From: Rhodospirillales bacterium
GTDB taxonomy: Bacteria > Pseudomonadota > Alphaproteobacteria > Rhodospirillales_A > JACZKS01
DNA: 14,621 nucleotides
Direction: 5' to 3'
Assembly: GCA_018648445.1 (NCBI GenBank)
Contig: JABGRG010000102.1
Location: 1 to 14,621, forward strand
Part shown: positions 1 through 7,142 of the stretch, in pieces
How the letters are laid out: each line of letters begins with the position of its first letter
Numbering within the stretch: position 1 is the first letter of the stretch
Program-made: the position numbers and the translations under genes
The notes under the pieces: generated by a model
Told to the model about the DNA's origin: nothing
What the model saw: the letters and a program-made list of their open reading frames with translations, nothing else
Databases searched by the model: none

Positions 1-1
1 C

Positions 2-454
2 GATATGTCGGTTGAGACCATGGCGCGACTTGCCAAGTTGCCCAATATCGTCGGCGTCAAGGATGCGACCAACGATCTGGGTCGCCCCATGCGCACGCGC
101 ATCGCCTGCGGCCCGGATTTCTGCATTCTGTCCGGCGAAGACGGAACCGCCGTTCCGTTGCTGGCCGGTGGTGGCCACGGCTGCATATCGGTTACCGCCA
201 ACGTGGCTCCACGTCTGTGCGCCGATGTGCAGAAGGCGTGGCGCGAGGGTGACATGAAATCCGTGATGGACTTGCAGGAACGCCTAATGCCGCTGCACGA
301 GGCGATGTTCTGCGAAACCAGCCCCGGCCCGGTGAAGTACGGGGCGCATCTGCTGGGTAAATGTTCGGCCGAAGCGCGTCTTCCCATCTGCGAAATTGCC
401 GAATCCTCCAAGGAAACGGTCAAAAAAGCGATGGCCGACGCCGGACTCCTGTAA
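2..454 (+). CDS. dapA: 4-hydroxy-tetrahydrodipicolinate synthase, C-terminal part (5' end outside window)
   Basis: DapA condenses pyruvate with aspartate semialdehyde in the cytoplasm, the first committed step to diaminopimelate and lysine. Only the C-terminal half or so is present; the reading frame is open to the window edge, and the first in-window ATG (position 5) is internal. The stretch [12 protein letters not shown] carries the Schiff-base lysine of the family (AAG at 59-61; Lys161 in E. coli DapA). It is followed by the barrel motif [13 protein letters not shown] and the usual C-terminal helical region with SPGPVKYG. The family is about 290 residues long, so roughly 140 are missing upstream. 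smpB follows after 16 bp on the same strand, a pairing known in alphaproteobacteria, so the two are probably co-transcribed. No frameshift or key-residue loss is visible in the part present. Confidence 0.96.
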   Translation, partial: DMSVETMARLAKLPNIVGVKDATNDLGRPMRTRIACGPDFCILSGEDGTAVPLLAGGGHGCISVTANVAPRLCADVQKAWREGDMKSVMDLQERLMPLHEAMFCETSPGPVKYGAHLLGKCSAEARLPICEIAESSKETVKKAMADAGLL

Positions 455-470
455 AAGGATTTCGGCTGCC

Positions 471-956
471 ATGGCGGGGAAGAATAAAAAGAAAAAGAAC
501 GAGCCCGGAAACGTCGTGGCGCGTAACCGCAAGGCGCGCCACGACTATTTTATCGAGGACAACTTTGAAGCCGGGATCATGCTGTGCGGGACCGAGGTGA
601 AGTCCCTGCGCAACGGGCAGGGCAGCATAAACGAGGCCTATGCAGGTGAAAAAGACGGCAGGCTGTGCCTGTTCAACGCCTTCATCCCCGAATACAAGTC
701 GGCAAGCAAGTTCAACCACGAACCCCGGCGGATCCGAAACCTGCTGATGCACCGGCGTGAAATTGCCCGCCTGCTGGCCAATGTTCAGCGCGACGGCATG
801 ACGCTTGTGCCCTTGGCGATCTATTTCAATGATCGCGGCATCGCCAAGGTGGACCTGGGCCTGGCTCGGGGCAAACACAGCTACGACAAGCGCGCCAGCA
901 TCAAAGAACGCGACTGGAAACGCGACAAATCCCGCCTCATGCGCGAAAAGGGGTAG
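471..956 (+). CDS. smpB: SsrA-binding protein SmpB
   Basis: SmpB binds tmRNA and brings it to stalled ribosomes for trans-translation. The 161-residue product has the lysine-rich N-terminus and then the conserved blocks [11 protein letters not shown] (18-28), GTEVKSLR (40-47), NAFIPEY and the basic C-terminal tail with [18 protein letters not shown] (about 135-160) that folds in the ribosomal decoding centre. The frame is open further upstream to an ATG at 396, but that would overlap dapA by 59 bp and add residues foreign to the family. The ATG at 471 gives the normal length and has a purine-rich AAAAGGA at 453-459 upstream. The tmRNA gene itself is not in this window. The stop lies 3 bp from the stop of the convergent TPR lipoprotein gene, and a candidate terminator sits just beyond, inside that gene. 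Confidence 0.97.
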   Translation: MAGKNKKKKNEPGNVVARNRKARHDYFIEDNFEAGIMLCGTEVKSLRNGQGSINEAYAGEKDGRLCLFNAFIPEYKSASKFNHEPRRIRNLLMHRREIARLLANVQRDGMTLVPLAIYFNDRGIAKVDLGLARGKHSYDKRASIKERDWKRDKSRLMREKG

Positions 957-959
957 GGG

Positions 960-1811
960 TTATCCGCCGTCCCGGCGGCCGAGGATTTTTTTTTCGCGTT
1001 CGCTTCCGCTCAGTCCGCGCAAATGCTCGTAAATCGCCAGATTGTGGCGGACCTGGGCTTCGCTGAGGTCGCGCCGCGCGATCGCCGCCGCCTCGTCCAT
1101 CCGTCCGGCCAATCCGTAGCCCAGAGCCAGATTTTGGCGATGCTGGAGAGTCGCCAGTGGCGAGGCCGAAATGACCTCGAATTGGGCGACCGCATCGTCG
1201 AATTCGCCGTTCAGCAACATCGAGAAAGCTAAGTTGTTGCGCAGGCCGATATGGTCGGGATCGATCTCAAGACCGTCGATATAGGCGTCTTGCGCGGCGT
1301 CATGATCGCCTGCGCGGTCCAAGGCCACGCCGAGACCGTTGAAAAAACGTTTGTCGGTCGGATCGGCAGCCACAGCGGCTTCGAACTGTTTGGTCGCGTC
1401 CTGAGGCCGGTCAAGCGCGGTCAGCCCCTTGCCGTAACCGTAAAGGGCTTCGGTGTTGCCGGGTTCAAGCTGAACCGCTTTTCCGAACGCCTGAGTTGCC
1501 TGCGCATATGAACCGAGCGCCAAAAGGGTTTGGCACAGTCCGATCAAAGGTGCGGTATTTTCCGGTGCCAGTTGATGGCCTCGGCGATAGAGCCCGGCGG
1601 CGGAATTCATATCGCCGCCGGCGGCGGTCGTATTCGCAATTCGCATGATTTGAGAAAGGCGGCTTTGGTGGTCCTGTTCCTCGATTTCGCTTTTTGTCGG
1701 CGGCGTGAGCGCGCATGACGAAAGAACCGAAGCCGAAACCAAGATAGCGGCAATCGCCGAAAACCGTCTGAAAAGCGCAAAAAACATAGCTAATCTTTGC
1801 ATGTGGACCAT
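960..1811 (-). CDS. TPR-repeat lipoprotein, TadD-like
   Basis: The 283-residue product begins with a basic and hydrophobic signal segment ending in a lipobox, L30-S-S-C33, so it is predicted to be lipidated at Cys33 and anchored at the periplasmic face of a membrane. After a linker, residues from about 50 to 240 form five or so tetratricopeptide repeats; segments such as ALYGYGKGLTALDRPQDA and FFNGLGVALDRAGDHDAA are typical. TPR lipoproteins of this kind resemble TadD of the Flp pilus system, but no other tad/cpa gene is nearby, so the role is open: scaffold for protein assembly in the envelope. The start is uncertain. Met1 (1811), Met4 (1802) and Met9 (1787) all lack a strong Shine-Dalgarno, and Met9 gives the most usual signal peptide. 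Near the 3' end the coding strand has a run of nine A residues (complement of 986-994). Confidence 0.88.
   Translation of the reverse strand: MVHMQRLAMFFALFRRFSAIAAILVSASVLSSCALTPPTKSEIEEQDHQSRLSQIMRIANTTAAGGDMNSAAGLYRRGHQLAPENTAPLIGLCQTLLALGSYAQATQAFGKAVQLEPGNTEALYGYGKGLTALDRPQDATKQFEAAVAADPTDKRFFNGLGVALDRAGDHDAAQDAYIDGLEIDPDHIGLRNNLAFSMLLNGEFDDAVAQFEVISASPLATLQHRQNLALGYGLAGRMDEAAAIARRDLSEAQVRHNLAIYEHLRGLSGSEREKKILGRRDGG
970..994 (+). terminator. Candidate intrinsic terminator for smpB, inside a convergent gene
   Basis: Just after the smpB stop, positions 970-975 (TCCCGG) can pair with 979-985 (CCG, bulged A, GGA) around a CGG loop, and nine T residues follow at once (986-994). A competing GC-rich hairpin CCGCCG-TCC-CGGCGG lies at 964-978 but sits 7 nt from the T run. 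Everything is within the last codons of the minus-strand TPR lipoprotein gene, so the same bases serve as coding sequence. Seen directly; activity is inferred. Confidence 0.5.
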
Positions 1812-1931
1812 ACCGAAGCCAGAGAAAATCGGTTGATGTGATGACCGTCATGTTTTCGGGTCTAATTATTTGCAATATTTAGTCGAATTCTGGCAAACTT
1901 GTTTCGGGACAACGCCCGGGGGAACTCCGTC

Positions 1932-2387
1932 ATGAAGAAAGAATATCTGGAACTTACGCGCTTGATCGAGCGACTCCACAGGCGGTTTCTCGATGTGCTC
2001 AGAGCGGAACTCACGCGGATGGGCGTGAAAAACATCAACGGGGTGCAGGCTTTGTTGCTGGCCAATATCGGCGACGAGGAAATCGTCATTCGTGATCTGG
2101 TGGACCGTGGCTATTACCAGGGATCGAACGTGTCCTACAACGTCAAGAAGCTGGTCGAGATGGGCTATCTGGATCAGGAGCGTTCTTCCCATGACCGCCG
2201 TTCCGTGAGTATTCGCCTGACAGAAAAGGCCAAGGAAATCGTGGATAGCATCCGCGCTCTGGAAGACCGTCAAGCTGCCGCCCTGGCCGAACACGATGTC
2301 AGCCCCGACGAGGTGGATACCGCGTGCCAGTCCCTGCGCCGCCTTGAACGCACCTGGACCGACTATATCCATTACGGGCGGTTTTAG
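1932..2387 (+). CDS. MarR-family winged-helix regulator, probably LdtR-like
   Basis: This 151-residue protein is a dimeric winged-helix DNA-binding regulator. An N-terminal dimerisation helix (about 3-30) is followed by the DNA-binding domain with the recognition-helix region YYQGSNVSYNVKKLVEMGYL (61-80), the wing with HDRRSVSIRLT (87-97), and a long C-terminal dimerisation helix. The GYYQGSNVSYN signature matches, from memory, the LdtR group of alphaproteobacteria, which controls an L,D-transpeptidase gene and stress tolerance; PetP-type regulators are an alternative. An ATG at 1899 is in frame, but 1932 is preceded by GGGGGA (1918-1923) at good spacing and starts the conserved part. The gene is divergent from the TPR lipoprotein gene and lies 15 bp before the TPR-glycosyltransferase gene, so it may be transcribed with the latter. 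No ldt gene is in the window. Confidence 0.93.
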   Translation: MKKEYLELTRLIERLHRRFLDVLRAELTRMGVKNINGVQALLLANIGDEEIVIRDLVDRGYYQGSNVSYNVKKLVEMGYLDQERSSHDRRSVSIRLTEKAKEIVDSIRALEDRQAAALAEHDVSPDEVDTACQSLRRLERTWTDYIHYGRF

Positions 2388-2402
2388 GTATCTGGCGGCC
2401 TT

Positions 2403-3884
2403 ATGAACCGAAAACAAAGAAGGGCCGCAGACGACAAGGCCGGTAAATTGTTTATGCTGGCCCAGGAACACCAAAAGGCCGGGCGTCTTGGCGAAGCCAA
2501 GGACCTTTATAAAAAAGTCCTGACAATCCATCCAAACCATCCCCCGACACTGCATTTGCTGGGCGTTATCGCATTGCAGACCGGAGCCCTTGGCCCCGCC
2601 AGGGGCCTCATAGAACAGGCTTTAAGGTTCGACCCCAATCTGGCCGGGGCGCGCGCCGACCTTTGTAATGTTTTGATCAAAATGGGTGACTTTGAGGCGG
2701 CCCGGGAAAGCCTTCAAAATACGATCAAGAAGTTCCCAAATTTAACAAGCGCATACAGTAACCTCGGCTATGTTCTTCATAAATTAAATGAATTTGGTGA
2801 AGCCAGGATGTGGTGTGAGCGAGCCATTTCCATCGATCCCACGTTTGCCGAAGCCCATGCCGTTCTGGGCGGGGTATTCCTGAGGCTCGGGAAGCCGGAC
2901 GAGGCGCGAAAAAGTTTTGCCCGAACCCTCGCACTAAGGCCCGGTGACGCGGCGAGCAGGTACAACTTCGGTCTCGCGGCGCTGACGCTTGGTGATTTCG
3001 CCGAAGGGTGGAAAGGTTACGAGGCGCGCCGCGAAACTAAAGAATACGCGGCCAATATCCGGTCGCACCGGCAACCATACTGGGACGGATCACCCCTGGA
3101 CGGCAGAACCATTTTGTTGCATGCGGAGCAAGGGGCCGGCGACGGCATCCAGATGCTGAGATACGTCAAGATGGTATCGGATCGCGGCGGGAAAATTGTC
3201 CTTGAAATTCAGCCCGCACTGGCCCCTTTGGCGGCTTCTATCAAAGGGGTCGAACACGTGGTCCCGCGGGGAGAGACCCTTCCCGAGATTGACGTCTATG
3301 CGTCGTTGATGAGCTTGCCGTATCTGTTTGAGACGACGCTGGATACGATCCCGGATGATGTTCCGTATCTTGGCGTCAATGACCCATCCGACATCATCGA
3401 CATCGGTCGATCTGACAAATTCAAGGTGGGCTTCGTCTGGGCGGGAGATCCGACGCAGGAGAACAACCGCAACAGATCCGTCGATGTCGCCCATTTTGCC
3501 CGTCTGGTCGACGTGCCGGGCACACAGTTTTTCAGCCTGCAGGTAGGTGCGGCGGAAAGCGACCTGTCGGCAACGGATTTCGCTGGAAATGTGACCGCTC
3601 TCGGTCCGAAATTGAGCGATTACAATTTAACCGCTTCTGCCATCAATCAACTCGATCTGGTCATTTCGGTCTGCACGTCCGTGACCCACCTGGCAGGAGC
3701 CATGGCGAAACCGGTATGGACGCTGCTTTCGTTCGCGCCGGATTTCAGATGGCTGCTGGATCGTGAAGATTCACCCTGGTATCCGACCATGCGCCTGTAC
3801 AGGCAGCCTAAAATGGGCGATTGGGAGGCCGTCTTCACAGAGGTCTCACGAGAACTCAAAAAGTTGGTGTCAGGCGCGAAATAA
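2403..3884 (+). CDS. TPR protein with glycosyltransferase-like C-terminal domain
   Basis: The 493-residue product starts with MNRKQRRA, a usual opening for this family. About five to six TPR units follow (roughly 12-215), then a C-terminal half of the GT9-like fold known from TPR-containing glycosyltransferases in alphaproteobacteria. Visible landmarks are HAEQGAGDGIQ (240-250), VGFVWAGDP (342-350) and SVCTSVTHLAGAMAKPVW (422-439). Related proteins usually read VDT..HLAGA at the last motif, so Cys424 stands where an acidic residue is common. There is no signal peptide, so it is cytoplasmic. A role in glycosylating protein or envelope polysaccharide is plausible by family, but the substrate cannot be told. 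No strong Shine-Dalgarno precedes the ATG; coupling to the MarR-type gene 15 bp upstream is likely. The TPR part uses more A/T-ending codons (TTA, for instance) than its neighbours. Its 3' end overlaps the HAD gene by 15 bp. Confidence 0.88.
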   Translation: MNRKQRRAADDKAGKLFMLAQEHQKAGRLGEAKDLYKKVLTIHPNHPPTLHLLGVIALQTGALGPARGLIEQALRFDPNLAGARADLCNVLIKMGDFEAARESLQNTIKKFPNLTSAYSNLGYVLHKLNEFGEARMWCERAISIDPTFAEAHAVLGGVFLRLGKPDEARKSFARTLALRPGDAASRYNFGLAALTLGDFAEGWKGYEARRETKEYAANIRSHRQPYWDGSPLDGRTILLHAEQGAGDGIQMLRYVKMVSDRGGKIVLEIQPALAPLAASIKGVEHVVPRGETLPEIDVYASLMSLPYLFETTLDTIPDDVPYLGVNDPSDIIDIGRSDKFKVGFVWAGDPTQENNRNRSVDVAHFARLVDVPGTQFFSLQVGAAESDLSATDFAGNVTALGPKLSDYNLTASAINQLDLVISVCTSVTHLAGAMAKPVWTLLSFAPDFRWLLDREDSPWYPTMRLYRQPKMGDWEAVFTEVSRELKKLVSGAK

Positions 3885-4520
3885 CGGGATTTGCGCCTCT
3901 GCCGCTGCGATGGATTGCGCCGAAATTACCTGAAAATCGTTGTCTCCCAAGGCTATGGCTTGTTCTCGCTGGTCGTCATGCAGGCCATGCCCTGTCAATA
4001 CGTGCATGCCGCCCGCCAGCCCCGCGTTCTTTCCGGCTTCCAGATCGCGCCAATGGTCCCCGACAATCCACGACCCCGAAAGATCGAGGTTCAGCATCTC
4101 GGCGGCAGTCAGCAGCATACCGGGGTTGGGCTTGCGCGAGGGGTGGTCGGGATGTGCATAGATGCCAGTTCCGCGCGGATGATACGGACTGGCGAAAATG
4201 CCGTCGATACGGGCTTGCGCGGCCTCGGTCAGTTGCGCAGCCATACTCTGTTGTACGGCGACGAATTCCGGCCAGCCGAAATAATCCAGTCCAATACCTC
4301 CCTGATTGGTGACGACGATAACGGCAATGCCAAGGGCATTGGCCTGTGCAATGGTCTCGGCAGCCTGCGGAATTAGCTGCAGCTCCGCAGGTTCGTGAAG
4401 GTATCCCACGTCTTCGTTGATAACGCCGTCGCGGTCCAGAAACAGGGCAGGGCGGGTTTTGCTGGTATCGTAGCCGCTGCCCGTCACCTGCGCCCACATT
4501 CCGTCTTCACGAACGGTCAT
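3870..4520 (-). CDS. HAD-family phosphatase, GmhB/histidinol-phosphatase type, without zinc-site cysteines
   Basis: The 216-residue protein carries all four HAD motifs: motif I DRDGVIN (Asp29 nucleophile, Asp31 acid/base), motif II VTNQ (71-73), motif III Lys130 in RKPNPGML, and motif IV GDHWRD (Asp155, Asp159). This arrangement is that of the HisB-N/GmhB branch, which removes phosphate from heptose bisphosphate or histidinol phosphate. GmhB normally binds structural zinc through three Cys and one His in a loop before the motif III lysine. Here the loop reads SPYHPRGTGIYAHPDHPS, and the whole protein has no cysteine, so the substrate cannot be assigned with confidence. The ATG overlaps the MscS stop as TAATG and is preceded by AGAGGA inside the MscS gene, pointing to translational coupling. 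It is the last gene of the SMR-MscS-HAD unit. An internal Met8 is a less likely start. Confidence 0.9.
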   Translation of the reverse strand: MTVREDGMWAQVTGSGYDTSKTRPALFLDRDGVINEDVGYLHEPAELQLIPQAAETIAQANALGIAVIVVTNQGGIGLDYFGWPEFVAVQQSMAAQLTEAAQARIDGIFASPYHPRGTGIYAHPDHPSRKPNPGMLLTAAEMLNLDLSGSWIVGDHWRDLEAGKNAGLAGGMHVLTGHGLHDDQREQAIALGDNDFQVISAQSIAAAEAQIPLFRA

Positions 4521-5380
4521 TATGCGTTGTCCTCTGAATCGCTTGAAAGCCGGGGTGCGGCGACAGCCACGGAATTTGCCGTAGACATATCAATTCCTTT
4601 ATTTTCCAGCGCGCTTAAGGCCGCGCCGTTGACCGCGTAGCGCGTCTGGAAATACTTGCGGCTGGGAACCCAGAAACGCATGCCCAGAATGACGCCTCCA
4701 TAGGCGAAATCATGAACGCCGATTTGCGGAGCAGGGTCCTGCCGTACCTCGGAAAAGCCCCGAAGCGTTTCGCCAAGCAGGTCGATCGCTTTTTTTGTGT
4801 CGGTCCCGGCGGCGACGAACACCTTGGTCTCCACGACCCGCGAGGTGTCCGAATTGATAATGACCCGACCGACAATATCCTTGTTGGGGATGCGAATGCG
4901 TTCGCCGTCCTCACCGACCAAAATGGTGGCGGCCAGAGTAATTTCGTCAACCACGCCGCAGGTATCGCGAACCGAAACCGTATTTCCGACAACGAACGGA
5001 CGGCTCAGCACGATGGATAATCCGGCGCCATAGTTCGACAACGGCCCCTGAATCGCGAGAGTGGCGCCGAAGGCGGATGCGCCGGCCAGCGCGATCAACG
5101 GCGCGATGGTAATGCCAAAATTACCCAAGGTGATAATTGCCAGAAAGGCAATCAGCACCAGCTTCACCACATTGCCGATGAAATTCGCCAGCGTGATGTC
5201 GATATTTTTGGCCTGAGCCAGACGCGAAACCTGCTTGCCAACCCAGTTGGCGAGGAGAAGGCCGACTCCGAGAAACGCGAGAGCGCCGACGATCTGAAAA
5301 CCGTAGGCGACCAGAAATTCGACAATCGACTCGACCAGCTTACTGACGGTTTCAATCTCTCTTTCGATTCCTTCTTGCAT
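4520..5380 (-). CDS. MscS-type mechanosensitive channel
   Basis: The 286-residue product is predicted to be a small-conductance mechanosensitive channel of the inner membrane, opening under membrane tension to release solutes on osmotic downshock. Three transmembrane segments are visible (about 18-45, 66-88, 93-125). The third is rich in Ala and Gly (IALAGASAFGATLAIQGPLS) and continues into GAGLSIVLSRPF, as in the pore-lining helix of MscS. The cytoplasmic beta domain and alpha/beta domain follow, with IRIPNKDIVGRVIIN as the typical beta-domain motif. The frame opens upstream to 5446, but the ATG at 5380 has AAAAGGGG about 6-8 nt ahead, gives the length of E. coli MscS and removes overlap with the SMR gene. 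That gene ends 19 bp upstream on the same strand. The stop shares one base with the HAD start. Confidence 0.95.
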   Translation of the reverse strand: MQEGIEREIETVSKLVESIVEFLVAYGFQIVGALAFLGVGLLLANWVGKQVSRLAQAKNIDITLANFIGNVVKLVLIAFLAIITLGNFGITIAPLIALAGASAFGATLAIQGPLSNYGAGLSIVLSRPFVVGNTVSVRDTCGVVDEITLAATILVGEDGERIRIPNKDIVGRVIINSDTSRVVETKVFVAAGTDTKKAIDLLGETLRGFSEVRQDPAPQIGVHDFAYGGVILGMRFWVPSRKYFQTRYAVNGAALSALENKGIDMSTANSVAVAAPRLSSDSEDNA

Positions 5381-5399
5381 CGGACGCCCCTTTTTTTCA

Positions 5400-5732
5400 T
5401 CAAAGCGTTTCGGCGAGTTTGTCTCCCAGATGGAGACCGACCACACCGACGATTACCAGAACCAACGACACCACCTTAACCGCATTGACCGGCTCCCGGA
5501 AATACAGGAAGCCAATGACGGCCACGAGAGCGGTACCAAGGGCGCTCCAAACCGCGTAGGCCGTGCTTATCGGGAGTGTTTTCAAGGCAATGGCCAAGAG
5601 CGCCAGACTGCCGCCGTACAAAGGAATAATCGCCAACGACGGCACCAAACGTGTGAAACCTTCCGCAAGTTTCAGGCACACGGTTCCCCAAACTTCCAAA
5701 AAAATCGCGCCGCTCATAAACAGCCAGGCCAT
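5400..5732 (-). CDS. Small multidrug resistance (SMR/EmrE-type) transporter
   Basis: This 110-residue protein has four hydrophobic helices and the residues of the SMR family: Glu13 in helix 1 (IFLEVWGT; Glu14 of EmrE, which binds proton and drug), Tyr39, Tyr59, Trp62 in YAVWSALGT, and Gly66. It should form an antiparallel dimer in the inner membrane and export cationic lipophilic compounds, or guanidinium-type compounds, in exchange for protons. A single gene of this length fits a homodimeric member, not a paired type. I cannot separate the Qac and Gdx subtypes firmly; EGFTRLVPS and YAVWSALGT look closer to EmrE/Qac. The start is supported by GGAGAG (complement of 5739-5744) 6 nt upstream. 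It is the first gene of a minus-strand unit with the MscS channel and the HAD phosphatase. Confidence 0.94.
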   Translation of the reverse strand: MAWLFMSGAIFLEVWGTVCLKLAEGFTRLVPSLAIIPLYGGSLALLAIALKTLPISTAYAVWSALGTALVAVIGFLYFREPVNAVKVVSLVLVIVGVVGLHLGDKLAETL

Positions 5733-5936
5733 TAAAATCTCTCCAGTTATTATTTTTCACAACGCGAAACGCCGTGCGTTCAAGGTTGAAGCCGAGCCGT
5801 TATCGCACTAATAACAAAATGTACAAGAGAGATAGCTCTCGCGGATCAAACTCTGTATTCGCCGCGAATTGAACAAAATAACCAATAAATGTCGTCAATT
5901 CCCGCTAACCAGAGCGAATGAAGAGAGATGTCTCAA
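5733..5936. other. Divergent intergenic region between the SMR unit and the LIV transporter unit
   Basis: This 204 bp AT-richer stretch must hold the start signals for both the minus-strand SMR-MscS-HAD unit and the plus-strand transporter unit. I could not place convincing -35/-10 pairs on either strand. Two short inverted repeats are present: TTCAA-GG-TTGAA at 5779-5790 and GAGAG-ATAG-CTCTC at 5827-5840. No RNA gene or short ORF with a good ribosome binding site was seen. Confidence 0.6.
5827..5840. repeat. Inverted repeat GAGAG-N4-CTCTC in the divergent region
   Basis: Five base pairs match around a 4 nt centre (5827-5831 with 5836-5840). It lies about 95 bp before the binding-protein start and 95 bp before the SMR start, where an operator for a divergent regulator could sit. 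The repeat is short enough to arise by chance. Confidence 0.35.
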
Positions 5937-7142
5937 ATGATTTATCGAAGGATTTATGCCGCCGCAACGGCTACGGCTGTTGTGTTGTCAATGGTGCTGG
6001 GTTCGGCAGCATTTGCTGCCGAAGCGATTCGCATCGGTGAAATGAACAGCTACACGCGCTTGCCTGCCTTTACATTGCCCTATCGCAACGGCTGGCAACT
6101 TGCGCTGGACGAGATCAACAAGGCCGGTGGCGTCATGGACCGCCAAATCGAGGTGATTTCCAAGGACGATGGTGGAAATCCCGGCGACGCCATAACCGTG
6201 GCCAACGATCTGGTGGCCAAGGAGGGCGTGGTCCTTATGTTCGGAACCCTGCTTTCCAACGTGGGGCTGGCCGTTTCGGACTTCGCCAAGCAAAAGAAGG
6301 TTCCGTTCATCGCAGCCGAACCCTTGAGCGACACCATCTCGTGGTCGAACGGCAACGCCTATACCTTCCGCCTGCGCCCCGGAACTTACGTGCAGGCCGC
6401 CATGCTGGCCGAAGAAGCGGCCAAACTTCCAGCCAAGCGCTGGGCCACGGTGGCACCCAATTACGAGTACGGAAAATCGGCGGTGGCGGCGTTCAAGACG
6501 CTTCTTTCCAAGAAACGCCCCGACGTCGAATGGGTTGGTGAACAATGGCCGGCACTTTTTAAGATCGATGCGGGCGCAACGACCCAGGCGCTGGCACAGA
6601 GCAAACCCGACGCCATTTTCAACGTCACCTTCGGGACCGATCTGGCCAAATTTGTGCGTGAGGGGAAACTTCGCGGATTGTTTGATGGGCGCAGTGTTGC
6701 CAGCATTCTGGCGGGTGAGCCGGAATGGATCGACGCGTTGAAGGATGAAGCTCCCGAAGGATGGATCGTCACCGGATATCCCTGGTACGACATTGAAACG
6801 CCTGCCCACGCCCGTTTCAAAGACGCCTACACCAAGCGCTTCAACGATTATCCGCGACTGGGTTCCGTTGTTGGTTACGCCTCAATGTACACGGTTGCCG
6901 AAGCAATCGGCAAAGCGGGCTCGACGGACACGGATGCGATCCTCAAAGCGATGGCCGGACTTGGCGTCGATACACCACTGGGCCGCATTACCTACCGGAC
7001 GGCTGATCTGCAGAGCACCATGGGCACGTTCGTCGGACATTTGACGGTGAAGGACGGCATGCCGCGCATGATCAACTGGCGCTACGGCGACGGAAAAGAC
7101 TATCTGCCAAGCGAGGCCGAAGCGGCTAAAATGCGGCCGTGA
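5937..7142 (+). CDS. ABC transporter periplasmic binding protein, branched-chain amino acid (LIV) type
   Basis: The product is a type I periplasmic binding protein that captures substrate for the permease and ATPases encoded directly downstream. From Met at 5937 a classic signal peptide runs to SAAFA (residue 27), with predicted cleavage before AEAIRIGEM. The mature part has the family landmarks: NGWQLALDEINKAGG, a DDGGNPGDA loop, GTLLSNVGLAVSDFAKQKKV with PFIAAEP after it, and the C-terminal lobe. The frame also offers ATG at 5928, but AGAGAG (5922-5927) abuts that codon, while it is 9 nt from 5937; I therefore prefer 5937 (401 residues; 404 from 5928). The substrate cannot be read from sequence; the M20 amidohydrolase in the same unit hints at an acylated or conjugated amino acid. 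The 3' end overlaps the permease start by 4 bp (GTGA). Confidence 0.94.
   Translation: MIYRRIYAAATATAVVLSMVLGSAAFAAEAIRIGEMNSYTRLPAFTLPYRNGWQLALDEINKAGGVMDRQIEVISKDDGGNPGDAITVANDLVAKEGVVLMFGTLLSNVGLAVSDFAKQKKVPFIAAEPLSDTISWSNGNAYTFRLRPGTYVQAAMLAEEAAKLPAKRWATVAPNYEYGKSAVAAFKTLLSKKRPDVEWVGEQWPALFKIDAGATTQALAQSKPDAIFNVTFGTDLAKFVREGKLRGLFDGRSVASILAGEPEWIDALKDEAPEGWIVTGYPWYDIETPAHARFKDAYTKRFNDYPRLGSVVGYASMYTVAEAIGKAGSTDTDAILKAMAGLGVDTPLGRITYRTADLQSTMGTFVGHLTVKDGMPRMINWRYGDGKDYLPSEAEAAKMRP

Noticed and set aside
396..470. Upstream extension of smpB to an ATG at 396
   Set aside because: It would overlap dapA by 59 bp and add 25 residues absent from the family; the ATG at 471 gives normal length.
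1812..1931. Promoter elements between the TPR lipoprotein and MarR-type genes
   Set aside because: TTGCAA and TCTAAT are present, but no -35/-10 pair with proper spacing could be assembled on either strand.
5381..5446. Upstream start for the MscS channel at 5446
   Set aside because: It overlaps the SMR gene and adds a charged segment; the ATG at 5380 has a good Shine-Dalgarno and gives the usual length.
5988..6809. Long minus-strand frame of 273 codons inside the binding-protein gene
   Set aside because: It is an antisense shadow of a gene with signal peptide and family motifs; GC-rich coding DNA often leaves such frames open.
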